Shown here one piece after another: positions 10,765-23,034 of a stretch of 64,000 bases of DNA. The notes below the pieces were generated by a model. That model ran no database searches, was not told where the DNA came from, and saw only the letters and a list, made by a program, of their open reading frames with translations. The DNA comes from Monodelphis domestica. Taxonomy: Eukaryota > Chordata > Mammalia > Didelphimorphia > Didelphidae. The translations under genes were made by a program, and so were the position numbers. The stretch spans positions 178,726,499-178,790,498 of the forward strand of contig NC_077228.1 in assembly GCF_027887165.1 (NCBI RefSeq), written 5' to 3'. Each line of letters opens with the position of its first letter. Position 1 is the first letter of the stretch.

Positions 10765-11331
10765 ATGACTTTTACGGTAGTTTATTTACAAATAGAGTGA
10801 AATAAGGAAAATAAGGAGAGATACTCTGGCCTGGTCCAAACCAGGCAGGGCTTCAGAGGCCCCAGCAAACAGGGGACCCAGAGGTAAATTAAACAAAGAT
10901 TCTAGCCACAAGGCCTTCCCCAAGATGAGGGGCCTCTCCAGAGGTTAGTCTTTCCAGAAAAACTAGGAAAGGGAATCGGCCTTTTCACTCACACAAGTGG
11001 CAGTCCAAAGGGTCCGAGGTCTCAAGCCTGAACTCCTCCAAGATCAAGTTCCAAGGGGCAAAATCTCACAGGAAGTTACCACCATTTTTAAAGACGATTC
11101 TTTGCATTACTTCCTGTGCCTTCCCTTTACATTTTTTATGGGGATCAATGGCAGCTTTAACTTTGCTTCAGACTGCCCAGGGGACAGTCAGCGTTTTTGA
11201 TTTGTCACTCACTAGCACACGTGGGGTAATAGCCCTTCCCCCCTACTTAAGGATTAAGTGGGGGTATATACATTCCTGGTGGCTAAAATCTAAATAAATA
11301 GGGGAGAGTTAATCCCATCTTCACAATTTCC
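10765..11331 (-). mobile_element. Probable solo LTR of an endogenous retrovirus-like element
   Basis: Read on the minus strand the block starts TGTGAAGATGGGATTAAC near 11331, carries a possible TATA-like CATAAAAAATG in the middle, and ends with ATTTGTAAATAAACTACC (AATAAA poly(A) signal at about 10785-10790). That is the order expected of U3-R-U5. GC content rises above the flanks. No gag, pol or env sequence adjoins it, so a solo LTR is the simplest reading. I could not fix exact ends or a target-site duplication. Confidence 0.5.
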
Positions 11332-12204
11332 ATTGGGAATTGAAAAATTGGTTTTCCAATCTACTTTTGATTATTGTATACATGTGATTGTTAGGGAGGA
11401 TATGCTCCTTGTCCATGGTTTATAGAAAAAAAACCACCTTACCTAAGCAGAATAAGCTAAACCTTTTTAAATCAGAGTAAATGTAACATGTTTATAGAGT
11501 TGATTCCTTATATTGACTTTTTTCAAAAATCTATTTCAATAAATTGCTCATTACTACAAACTACTTTATATTATTACTTATTAAGATAGGTCATACCAAT
11601 CTTCATGTACTAGAACTTTTGCCAAAACAGAACTATAAATTCAGGTATAAATCTCTTACAAGATAAAAGTATAACCTTCACTAGTCTCCTTTGTATATAT
11701 TAGAGGATTTGACTCCTGGTTTATAAATTGCCCAAGAGAGCACAAGGGTCCACAACTGTAACAACTTTTTGGCAACTCAAAAGATGTTTTACTTAGGCAG
11801 ACTACAGTTCTGATGTGGGGTAAGTAAGCCACATCCACAAAATGACCTTAAATAACCTGATTTTCAATTTGAATAACTGAAATACCTACTGCAATCTGTT
11901 TTGCACTACAATTGCTAGAACTTTTAAGATGAAGTTTCCTATCCTATTATAATTAATCTCAATCCAAACTACAGGATTTATCGTTAGTCATTTTACTTTC
12001 AAATGTCCTAGCCATCTTTCTTTCTTGCTGTTAGTACTACCTATCACTTTCTAGTTACTCCAAAAGACAAGTGACAAGTATTACTGACTTCCCACTGCAT
12101 TTATAGTACCATAGATTACTAAATATTCCCTTCAGCATAATACAGCTTCTGGAACAATAAATTATAAATTTACTCATCTAAATTTATTCATTTTTGAAGC
12201 TCTG
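11332..12204. other. Intergenic DNA, nothing recognised
   Basis: AT-rich. No exon, RNA gene or repeat family that I recognise. Confidence 0.5.
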
Positions 12205-12526
12205 ATAGAAGTTCTTAACTTGAGGTCTGTATGCTTGTTTAAAAAAATCATTTGAGCACATATCTTCATTAGTATAGTGGTAAGTATTCCTGCCTATCAC
12301 ACAGATGACTGGGGCTTAATTCCCCAATGGGGAGGCCATTGATTACCTTCTGTAAATTAAATTTTTAAAAATTAAAATACAGCATCAAAAAAAACCTTTC
12401 AATTGTTCAACCTATTTGGCTTCTTATATATTGTATTTGAAAACATTGATCCAAGGAGTCCATAGGTTTCACTGGATTGCTAAAGGTATCTATGACACAA
12501 AAAAACTGTTAAAACCCCTTGCTCTA
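12205..12526. mobile_element. hAT-like DNA transposon relic
   Basis: The ends form an imperfect inverted repeat: TAGAAGTTCTTAAC at about 12208 and GTTAAAACCCCTTGCTCTA at 12508-12526. Adjacent 'GAGTCCATAGGTTTCACTGGATTGC' and 'CTATGACACAAAAAAAC' match the pattern of a mammal-wide non-autonomous hAT-type element ending in 'GGTTAAGAACCCC'. A second, opposite-facing copy is at 18800-18940. A tRNA-Asp-like sequence (12263-12334) sits inside it. Confidence 0.5.
12263..12334 (+). pseudogene. tRNA-Asp pseudogene
   Basis: The 72 nt align end to end with cytosolic tRNA-Asp(GUC): head TCTTCATTAGTATAGTGG (A box), anticodon loop CTATCAC where the functional gene has CTGTCAC, T arm GGGGCTTAATTCCCC (B box) and a closing GGGGAG. 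The anticodon reads ATC in place of GTC, and the anticodon and acceptor stems carry mismatches. It is therefore best read as an inactive retrocopy. It lies within the hAT-like relic at 12205-12526. Confidence 0.75.
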
Positions 12527-13612
12527 ATAGAGGTTAATAAAAATAGCATTCTGTGTTTTGCAAACTGGCAATCATTAATAGTTCAACAAGTCCTAACTTT
12601 GGGAGAAACATTATTTAAGCAGTTTGGGGGGAATTAACAATATATTCCTCTTACCGAACTGTAAAAAGTTACTTAGTATGATTTCCTTGAATCTCCAGTA
12701 ACCTTAAGTTCCTTAAGCAAAAGCATATGTAATCTCAAGAAAAGGGATGTTTAATTGGGTTAGTCACAAAACTATTTATTTGGAGAAATGATCCCACAGT
12801 AGCAAGAAGTTTCTCAGCTTTAAAGTGGAAAATAAAAACAGTAAAGTTGTTTGCAACTATAAGTGAATACAAAATAGAAACTTTGTTTTGCATTCAGTCA
12901 TTTTTATTTAAATATATGGTACTGCAGTAAAAGTGTAGAAATAACCAGAAGCAATGCAAATTGTCAGTGATCAAAAAATGATGTAAAATGTAGGAGGCAG
13001 CATTATTCATTGTATACTTTCCAATTTCAACAATATATACCTTTTGTTTAAAAGAATTACTGACTTAAAAATTTCATCCATCCATCCATCCATCCATCCA
13101 TCCATCCATCCATCCATCCATGTCAAAATGACAGCAACAAATTCCAGCTATGGTCATTTGATCAGATTTTAAAAAAAGTTTTAAGACAGAAAGTCAAAAG
13201 ATTGGTTCCATCAAAATTGACAGAACATGGCTAATTTCAGCATAAATTAGAAACAAATGCATTTTCTTATGCCCCATTTTACGTATGCAAAACATATTGG
13301 GCTACTATTGAAACTAGAAACTAAAGGCTGTGTTGATTCTAAATGATAGTTTTCTTTTACTTCTTTAAATAAATCAATGTTTTAAGGTAAATGGTCTCAA
13401 AGATATTTGAATATATGCATATACAAACACATGTATATACATGTTTTTCAAGGAATACTTCAGAGATGGATGAGTTTTAAAGATGTTTTGAAATAATGAT
13501 TTTCTAGAATGTTACTCCCATTTATAGGACGACGACATGTTAGGAATAGCTGCTTCCTAATATATATATGCATAAGCTTGAGATAGAAATATGGTCAATA
13601 GAATGAGACACC
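12527..13612. other. Intergenic DNA downstream of MED13
   Basis: Mostly unique AT-rich sequence with one tetranucleotide array (see 13076-13122). No exon or RNA gene was recognised. Confidence 0.5.
13076..13122. repeat. (ATCC)n microsatellite
   Basis: About eleven uninterrupted ATCC units in tandem, without spacers. This is a simple tetranucleotide repeat. Confidence 0.95.
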
Positions 13613-13640
13613 ACAATGAAGGCTTCATGAATAATTTATT
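13601..13640 (-). terminator. MED13: Probable MED13 polyadenylation site
   Basis: On the minus strand AATAAA (13640-13635) is followed about 20 nt later by the GU-rich TTGTGGTGTCTC (13616-13605). That is the classical spacing of poly(A) signal, cleavage site and downstream element. Cleavage is expected around 13613-13622. Its distance from the stop codon agrees with known MED13 3'UTR lengths. Confidence 0.6.
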
Positions 13641-14106
13641 CCATTTGAAGTTTTTTTTCTTTTTCTTTTTTTTTTAAAAAGTATAAACCTTTTTTCATTT
13701 CCTCAATCACAATTTGTACAACTCAGTGTTTATGGCATTCGGCAGCAATAGTGTTTGTTCCTTATTCTCTTTTTTATCATGTTAAAAAAAACACAATTGG
13801 ACCATATTAAATGTCATTGCTAAATAAGAACTTAAAAACTCCCCTTATTAAAGTGACCTGGCCGTTTTAAGAGGGTTTATGATGCTGCTGACATGTCCAG
13901 TAATGATGTCACAATCCAATTTAAACCCATAACTTTAAGGTCCGCAAATCCAGTTTACCTTGAAATCTAAAGCTATTTTAAAACTTCATGAAAAAGTCAA
14001 CATGAGGAGTATTCTTAGGTCCCAAATCCAGTTTTGCTAGTTAATACTCCACTGAAAGAGAAAACACATAAATAAAAAATCTGAACCACAGTTCTGGGCC
14101 CACCAA

Positions 14107-14137
<31 letters not shown>

Positions 14138-16466
14138 CCCCAAAAGGCAAATCCAGCTGATATATTTTGTCTTGTCAAACAAAAGTAAGCCAAGAACATT
14201 TTTACTTAATTTAGACAAACTAAAGTCTTTAGAGAAAACCCAGACCAATGCATTACTTTTGTGTAACATTAAATGTATTAGACTGATATGCGATGCCATA
14301 GGTGGTTGTGTAGCAAATTATATGATGCAACAGCATTTAAAAACTTCCTTTTAATCTATTCAATTTGAACATTTTAAATAATGCGACATAGTATTTTGAT
14401 ATTACAGTATTAACATAGTGCTTGATTAAAGATCTGCAAATCTTTGTAGTAACACATTAAGTTAAAAAATTACCTCAGAAGGTAAATATGAAGACGAAAG
14501 GAGAATATTTTAATACAGTAATCTGTGCCATACTGACAATTGAGTACGAATACAGCTGAGGATATTTGACTAAGTAGTAAGAGCTTAATTTTAGTGGTTT
14601 CAGAAAAGTTTAGAAAGATTTAAAAATTACAGCTACTTTAAAATTTAAGGATTACACATAAGTACACTTGGTGGCCATCTGGCCAAACAATAAGGTGTAC
14701 AGAAATTTATTCATACAGTGTTAATTCACAGTCCTGATAACTGAATGGCTTGCATAAGAAAAGTATGGCTAGATGTTTCTGACTGGCTGGAAGCAGACAT
14801 CATGTAACTATCACTTCAAATCCCCAAATACTGAACTTTCACCCTGCTTCCTAATGGACAACTGCACAGAACACAGATATGAGCACTGTAATGAACAAGG
14901 ATTCAAGTTGTTGATGATCCATTGGTACAAACTGTAATATTTAGCTTGCACATTAAAAAACTGCTCTTACCCATCTGTGACAGTTTTATAGATAAGTCAG
15001 TATAATAAATTAGTCATTACCACCCTAGGGGTAGAATGTTAATCACTATTGAGAAAACTGATTCAACAGGTAAGAAATATTTTATTTAAAAGCCAAATAG
15101 GTTAACTTTAGCATGCTTCTTGCCGCTGCTGGTATGAATGTGTCCATTGCCTGCAATGGATATCATGTCAAGCAGATCCATCATCCTGCATAAAAGTCTT
15201 AAAATTTTTTTTTTTCTGAAGTGGGTCTCCTGACCTTCTCTAATGGCTATTAATTTGCAATTTGACTTTCAGTTGACATGTGGGGGGAAGGGGAGCACAA
15301 TGGAAGGAGAGAGGTGAAGAGAAGGAATCCTATCAGCAAATCCTATGTTTGGGGAATATTTAGCCCACATAAATTGAACTGTATATTATGCTCCTGGATG
15401 TCATTATCTAGGAAGCTGGTTCCTTCTTATGGCTACAAATAGAAAAATCACTGACAAGAGTTTAAAATTTTACTTCTACCTGGTTTCAAACTGGAGGCGT
15501 GTTCACTTCAGGCTAACAAATTTCAACAACGGAAATTAAGAGACAATTCATTGCTGAATTAAAAATATAAAAAGGGGTACTTTTAGAAATTCCAAATTAG
15601 CCTCTTTTCCCTCATATCCCAGCCAAGTTTTTAAAAAGCTATAGAACAAAACATGCCAACTGACTGTATTGTGTTAGCATAATTTAAAAATTAATGCAGA
15701 GATGTGATCTTTACACTTCAATATCAAAATAAGTTGACCATCTGGATTGCACTATTATTTTGAAGAAATGACTGAAAACCTTTGTCATCAATGGAACATT
15801 TTCTTTGTACAAAAACAAGAGTTGCTAATATTTTTATATACACAATTCAAAGAAGTTAGGTTGTTCATATGAAAGTGATAATTCAGATAGTTATTTTGTA
15901 TTTATGAAACAGGAGTTTCAGGAACAAAAAAAAAATAACAACAACAAAAACCAAATTGGAGTTTTGTAAATACAAGTGATTTTGTCCTTGTAGAGGATTA
16001 GTGAGTGCACTTAACAGGAGTTTTACCAGACTGCTTCTGAGAAATAGGTAGACTAGGCGGCATTTTACGGAATCAAGTCAGTCCTACCTCCGAATAGGAG
16101 GCTAATGGGCTCTCATGTGAACAGCACTGTTGAAGGGATTTTTCAAGGGAGTAGAAGCTGCATAACTGCAGCCATCATCTTGGCATGTGCAAAAAGGAAG
16201 GGGGTGGGGGTGTTGGGGTTGTGATGAAGGAAGGGGGGTGATTAAAGTCCCTCAAATTCAAGTCCCTTCTTTAGGGAGGTGAGAACCTCCTTGGCATGCA
16301 CCTTATCTGAGCTGTGTGATGATTAAGTATGGACTCTAGTGTTTGGGACTGCCACCTCCAAACCAAGGAAATTAAATAAATAAGAAAGGCAAAGGGTTTA
16401 AGAAGTTTAGAAAATGGTTATTTCACTAGTGGAATAGAGTCTGAATACCAGAATTCACTGAGAATC

Positions 16467-16474
16467 TATTTACA
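16467..16474 (-). promoter_or_regulatory. Pumilio-type element TGTAAATA
   Basis: Exact match to UGUANAUA, the PUM1/PUM2 recognition octamer, in the sense orientation of the MED13 3'UTR. A second match (TGTATATA) is at 15835-15842. Such 8-mers also occur by chance in AT-rich sequence. Confidence 0.35.
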
Positions 16475-17149
16475 CCACAGTTTGCTTGCACACACACACC
16501 CCCGCCCCCATTCACACACCCACACACCCACGCATACTTGATCTCTTAAAAAAAAAATCAAGAGTGACTGCTTTTAAAAACATTTGTAAAATGGCTAGAG
16601 CTGGGCTAAATTTCAACCTTCTAGTAAGACCCTATAGAGATGTCATAGAACTTAGCATGTCTAGATCTTGGCATTGAAACAGAATCTTTTCAGTATGATG
16701 TTAAACATTACAAAATAACATCAGGATAACAGTATCTAGCAAATATTTCATAAACACTAAATTTCTATTAATGGAAAAGGTCTGAAATAGTAGTCATAGC
16801 CCTGAACCATAGTACAAAATGTAACTGAAGAATTAATTATATTCTCACTACAAGTTAAACCACCTAACAATATCACTTGTATATTGCCATCATGTTACTC
16901 TGTAAAGGTGTGATATATAAAATGCTGTAAGACCCGGTACCTTTTCAATTTATAAACACAGTGAACTTCATTACTGTACATGTACTCTGCAACTACAGCT
17001 TAGCTGTAAATCCTCCACACACAATGGCATGGACATTAACCCCCCTCTATCCCCATTAAACTGTACATCAAGACAATACAAATTTACTGTCCCACCCACC
17101 CCCTTACAAAAAAATAATACTCTAAAAGCAACCCTACTGCAACTTTTAA

Positions 17150-17157
17150 TTAAGACG
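17150..17157 (-). promoter_or_regulatory. miR-208 seed match (8-mer) in MED13 3'UTR
   Basis: The minus strand reads CGTCTTAA, which is complementary to miR-208a/b positions 2-8 with an A opposite position 1 (an 8-mer site). It lies about 555 nt after the stop codon. Repression of MED13 (THRAP1) by cardiac miR-208a is established in mouse heart. Function here is inferred from the sequence match and that precedent. Confidence 0.65.
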
Positions 17158-17711
17158 ATTACATATATTTTAGACCAATTGCTTTAAAGCAAGAAGGCAG
17201 TATAAACCTTCTAGGAAAATTTTTATAAAAGAGGTTAAGAAATATAAGACAATTTATACATTTAAAAACTTACAATAAATAAGATGCAGGCATTTTTGAA
17301 TACTAGGTACTATAATCCAATACAAGAACATCTTGATGTTCTGAAGCCATATGCTGAACTCATTGTTCCTCGTGTCTCTTCTCCATGCTTTTAATATTCA
17401 TTTAACATGACTGGGCACTATGGCTCATTACTTTCACAAATACTGTGACTGGAAAAAAAAGGTTAATTTTTGCTACTAAAATGTTATAATACATTTTGTA
17501 TGATCAATCATCATAATCCTAAAGAGTTCGGTATATGATCAGTGGAAAAACAGCAGGGTTACAGCCCCCTCCCCCCGGGTCAAAACAATATTTGTTGAAG
17601 TAAGAAGAATGATACCCCATCACAAATGACTTGCACTGAGAAGATTATAACTTAGTCCTGCAATGAAATAAAATCTCTTTTCCTTGTTCTTTTCTTGCAC
17701 AGTTCAGAAGA

Positions 17712-17870
<159 letters not shown>

Positions 17871-18163
17871 TCATTTTATTTACAGTGTAGTATTTAGAAA
17901 CATTTATGTGCTAAATGCAATTTTTCTAATAAAGTAACTAAAAAAAGCGGGGCATAGGGGAGGGAGGGTGCAGGGAAGTAGAAGTGTTCAAAAGCATATT
18001 GAGCCTAGTAGTTAGAAGGGGAAAAAAACAAAGCACTTAATCCACGTCATTCAGAAGTTCCTTTTGGAAAAGGTCTTCTACATGAGCTCCATCCCAAATA
18101 TTAACTCCCTTAAAAAACAAAAAACTAAATGTATCAAGTCACTAAAGGAAAACCAAATTTCTA

Positions 18164-18289
<126 letters not shown>

Positions 18290-18799
18290 CTAGGAAAGAA
18301 AATTAAACGAGAATGTTTTCATTCTATACAAATAAGTGGAGTTATCATGAAATATTGAGATGCCATTCTTTTTTTTTTCCCTATCAAGGCACAACCAGTT
18401 TAAACAAAGATTTCTGTAATTTTATATTGATCAACTTGCCTAGATTTCAAGATGAACTGTAATTAATCAGTAGGAATCAAATCTCAATCACAACATTTTT
18501 AATCGTCTGAGAGATGACCCACTTTTGTTTTCAAGTCAATAATGCCGATATTACATAGCTGTATTTGCTTCTCAGGGCCCTGAACCTGGAAAGGGGTAAG
18601 TAAGTAAACCTAAGAAAACTAACACTGAAAGTAAAGCTCTAAATTACCAGATGATTTGGAACCAAGAGTTATAATTGATAATATTAGAAGATTATAGGAA
18701 ATACGGCTATCCTACCCCCTCAGGTTATAATTCTATGAGTAACATTCATTATAAACAAGTTTCAGGAATTTTGATGGTTGTTGTACTGCTAGAGGTCAA

Positions 18800-18940
18800 A
18801 TCCACTGGATCAAGGATTCTTAATCATTTTTTTTGTATGCCATGGGCCCCTTCTGGTGATACCATCTCAGTATATTGTTTTGAAATGCATAAAACAAAAT
18901 ATAAAGGATTACACAAAGGAGACCAATTGTATAGTTTTCA
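18800..18940. mobile_element. hAT-like DNA transposon relic (same family as 12205-12526)
   Basis: 'AAGGATTCTTAATCATTTTTTTTGT', 'GCCATGGGCCCCTTCTGG' and 'AAATGCATAAAACAAAATATA' match one half of the widespread element that also lies, in reverse, at 12205-12526. Located in MED13 intron 28. Confidence 0.45.
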
Positions 18941-19311
18941 TAATATATGTTTAACTCCTTGTACTAGATATGAGAACTAATCAATTAGGATTGGGGCAGG
19001 ACAAAGGGGAAGGAAATGATTTGGAATGAAAATAAATACTGCCTTGATGGGAGCTATCTAGGTGTATGACATAATCCCCATTAGCATAGTCAATTAATCT
19101 TTCAGAAATCCTGAACAAATGAGTCTACTCTCTCATTGACATTTTCACATAGGTATCACCACACAAAGCTTAATAGCAACTATAGGAACTATTTACTTTT
19201 TTTTTTTTAAAGTGTACTGCTAAAATAAAACACAAGACCGTTCTTACATCCATTCAAGGACTCATATTGTATCTAAATATTTTTTAAAACTCTTTTAAAA
19301 ACATTTACTAT

Positions 19312-19466
19312 GGCTGGGCATTTGTCTGTAATCCCTGAAAATAGAAAGGCTGAAGTTGGTGGACTACTTGAGTGCAAAAGTTTAGGATTACAGTGAGCCA
19401 AACACTAAAGAGTCTGCTCTAAATCTGGCACCAACATGCTTAGCCCTCAGGACTTAATCTCAAAAC
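19312..19466 (+). pseudogene. 7SL (SRP) RNA retropseudogene, internally deleted
   Basis: The start GGCTGGGCAT...CTGTAATCCC, then GAAAGGCTGAAGTTGGTGGACTACTTGAGT, then CAGTGAGCC and 'TCTGGCACCAACATG' follow the order of the 7SL Alu domain and the first part of the S domain. The copy then jumps to a 3'-end-like 'GACTTAATCTCAAAA' and an A-rich tail. Marsupials have no Alu-like 7SL SINE family that I know of, so a processed SRP RNA pseudogene is the simplest reading. It is antisense to MED13 within intron 28. Confidence 0.65.
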
Positions 19467-19652
19467 ATAAAAATGCTTAAAAAAATTTCAACTGCAAGCA
19501 TGGTTACTCCCACTGAAAGGTGTGCTCCTCATTCCTACAATGTATGTGGTACACTTTTAAATTAATCTGATTCATTAATGCTTTCTCTATCCCTTTATTT
19601 AAACTCTGATGTGTAGAGCTATGAATGTTTACAATGAAAATTTAACTTATCA

Positions 19653-19964
<312 letters not shown>

Positions 19965-20580
19965 TTAAGAGTTCATCTGAGAATAACAAAGAGTTTTCCA
20001 CATAAAAACATAATATGATTTATGACATTTGGTGTGGTTTTTTTGGATTCTATTTAGGAAACTGTGTAGTGCATATAATGATCTGAAACTACTTGTCACC
20101 ATAAATACACCCACCTTTTTAACATATTTTCCTGTTGATGCTTTATAGTTGTGAATTTTAGACTAACACAACCTTTGAGAAACCAAAGTACCAAAAGGCA
20201 ATGAAAAGCTGTATGGACGGAAAGAAACTATATACTATTCTTGCTCATGATGTATGAGACATTGCACAAAGAACTATGGAAACATTACTGGAAAAGGAGA
20301 TGGAATTATCATCATGTGGCTAAAATGAGGGATCACTCACACACACACACAACTGCTACTGTGAGAACCATAAAACTTAAGAAGACCTATGCTTCTAGGC
20401 ATCTTGGGTAGATACTCTGCAGATTCTATGGCAATATAAGCAAGAATCACAAGAGGGTGTAGTTGTATTCATGAGATGACAGATTTATTGATATGTTAAA
20501 AGCATTTGGTATGATTATAAAATAAATTATGGCTCAAGGGAGTTGCTTTTAATCTCTGATACAGATTATAACCGGCAAAC

Positions 20581-20822
20581 TTTTTTTTTTTAAAACCCTT
20601 ATCGTCCATCTTGGAATCAATTCTGTGTATTGGTTCCAAGGGAGAAGAGTGGTAAGGGCTAGGCAATGGATGGGAGGGGTGGGGAGAGGGGCCGGGGGCG
20701 AAGAGAGTGTCAAGTGACTTGCCTAGGGTCACACAGCTGGGAAGTGTCTGAGACCAGATTTGAACCTAGGATTTCCCATTTCTAGGCCTGGCTCTCAATC
20801 CACTGGGCTACCCAGCTGCCTC
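20581..20822 (-). mobile_element. SINE1-type SINE, near full length, with G-rich insertion
   Basis: Complement of a complete SINE1, from T run to the tRNA-like head ('CACTGGGCTACCCAGCTGCC'). About 40 nt of extra G-rich sequence interrupts the body at 20668-20711. Imperfect direct repeats (CCGGCAAACTTTTT / CTGGCAGACTTTTT) flank it. It lies in MED13 intron 27, sense to the gene. Confidence 0.85.
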
Positions 20823-20919
20823 CTGGCAGACTTTTTTAGGCCCAATCCTTCAATTATAAAATAATCTCAACAATGGATAATTAAGGGAATTTGAAAGATT
20901 ACTCCAGGGTATTTGGGTT

Positions 20920-21035
20920 TTTAAATATTATTTTTTATTTTAAAATATTTTTTCCATGTTTATATGATTCATTTTCTTTCCCACCCCTATTTCCTTCCCC
21001 TTCCCAGAGGCAGCAAGCAATTCCACTCACTCCAG
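20920..21035. mobile_element. Unclassified marsupial interspersed repeat fragment
   Basis: 'CCATGTTTATATGATTCATTTTCTTTCCCACCCC' and 'GGCAGCAAGCAATTCCACT' are a text I associate with a common marsupial dispersed repeat. The family is not assigned. Located in intron 27. Confidence 0.3.
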
Positions 21036-21536
21036 GGTATTTGGGAAAGTTTACTGTATAATTAGTACCAAAAGAACGATTGATTTTCCTTTTATAAAAT
21101 TTGCATTTTAAAAGTACATATCAATTATTTGCAAAAGTTACTTAAGTTGCTTCATCATATATTACTCATTAAACTACTGTTTTCCTTGCCAAAATCTGTA
21201 GAGCAGCAACAACTAGGAACTAGACCTATAACAAAGTTGTTGTGGTCCTGGAGACCAGTAAGAGTAATGATAGATTGTAAACAAAGGCTTATAGCTTTTT
21301 TATCACTGCTCTGCCAAAAAACAAGAAGTATTTATGAGTATTTATCAAGCATTATAGGATACACTAAATGACATGCAATGAGATATTCATGGTGTAAGAG
21401 TAAGTTACAAGCGTCCAATAATTAATGTCACAGCATGGGAGACAAAAGAGATACACATGTATATTCACTATTAGGTGAATGAGTAAAAAATATGTCTGCC
21501 ATATAGATAATAAACTTAATTTATTACGGAAGTTAC

Positions 21537-21685
21537 CTTGCCAGCGTCACCTCCATGAGGATAATGAGATCCTGGAGAATGTACAGGGGATGTAGTTGGG
21601 GATGCAGGAAGGATATTAATGATGTCAGGGTCAAGATCATCTGCTGTGTCTAAGAGATCAAAAATACCTATTCCATCTGCTCCAT
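21537..21685 (-). CDS. MED13: MED13 exon 27
   Basis: 149 nt. Encodes the acidic '[17 protein letters not shown]' and the Pro/Ser-rich '[18 protein letters not shown]' linker. This segment is specific to MED13 and unlike MED13L, so it settles the paralogue. Acceptor TTTTTTCCTATACAG, donor AAG|gtaact. Confidence 0.96.
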
Positions 21686-21799
21686 CTGTATAGGAAAAAA
21701 AGGGAGGGAAACAATTTGTAAAATATTTTCCAAATTTCATATTCACGTGCACGTGTGCATATATAGATATACATATCCAACTTCCCCACCTAGCATGTG

Positions 21800-22015
21800 A
21801 TTTAAGTATTGGCCTAAATTAAAATCTTGCTTCAGACTTGACTGGACAATATACTTAATCTTTTTTTCTCATCTTCTGCTTTCCCATTTCTGAAAAATGA
21901 GGACACTAATAATACCCACTCCACTAGATTCTTATGAGGATCAAATGAGATAATGTTTAAATGCATATGCAAACCTTTAAGCTCTATATAAATGTTTACT
22001 ATTATTATCATAGTT
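21800..22015 (+). mobile_element. MIR-like SINE fragment
   Basis: 'TCATTTCTGAAAAATGAGGACACTAATAATACCCACTCC' type text (21880-21925) followed by 'GGATCAAATGAGATAATG' matches the 3' half of mammalian MIR. Intron 26. Confidence 0.65.
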
Positions 22016-22276
22016 GTAAAAATAGAAAATAATTTAAAAATGGATACAGGGTCTCTTCAGTAAGAAAGAAAATGTCCAAATTGTAGTATAATATCATAAA
22101 ATACTGAGAAAATACTTATATCAAGTAATTTGGGAAGTTATTTGGAATTGTGCAAGAGAATTAAAAGTAATCCATATTTTTTCAATATAAATTTGAATGG
22201 AGATACAATTATTGCTCAAAGGTTTCTACAATTATTTTATAATGCTCAGTTGTTAAAATTCTAAATGACAATCTCA

Positions 22277-22555
<279 letters not shown>

Positions 22556-22720
22556 TCAGAAAAAAGTAGGATAAACAAGAGTCTCATGTAATATAAGGTA
22601 TTTCAAAAGTCTCTGTACAGTTTTAAGCTTTGCATGAAGACTTTTTGGACATTTTACATCTACAAAAGTAAAAAAAAGGGGGAAAAGTAAAGAATAAATC
22701 AAAATTAAGAAAGATACCTA

Positions 22721-22897
<177 letters not shown>

Positions 22898-23034
22898 TCA
22901 GAAATAACATACAAGCAATGAACTAATGTAGATAATATTAACTTGAGGGATTTAAACAGAAGAGAAAAAAAAAACATTTAATGGCTTAATTCAGTATTCT
23001 CTAAAAGGCAAGGGCTAATAACAACCACCTAAAC

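Larger units (their letters stand above)
13613..17711 (-). other. MED13: MED13 3'UTR
   Basis: From the base after the TGA to a likely poly(A) site. Length is about 4.1 kb, in the range known for mammalian MED13. I recognise no interspersed repeat across it, in contrast with both flanks. It holds an 8-mer miR-208 seed match (17150-17157) and two Pumilio-type UGUANAUA elements (16467-16474 and 15835-15842). The 3' boundary is inferred from the AATAAA at 13635-13640 and its GU-rich downstream sequence. Earlier or later sites are possible. Confidence 0.7.

Noticed and set aside
12263..12334. A functional tRNA gene
   Set aside because: The altered anticodon, mismatched stems and location inside a transposon relic argue for a pseudogene.
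13076..13122. Possible CRISPR-like or satellite array
   Set aside because: It is a plain (ATCC)n microsatellite without spacers, in a vertebrate genome.
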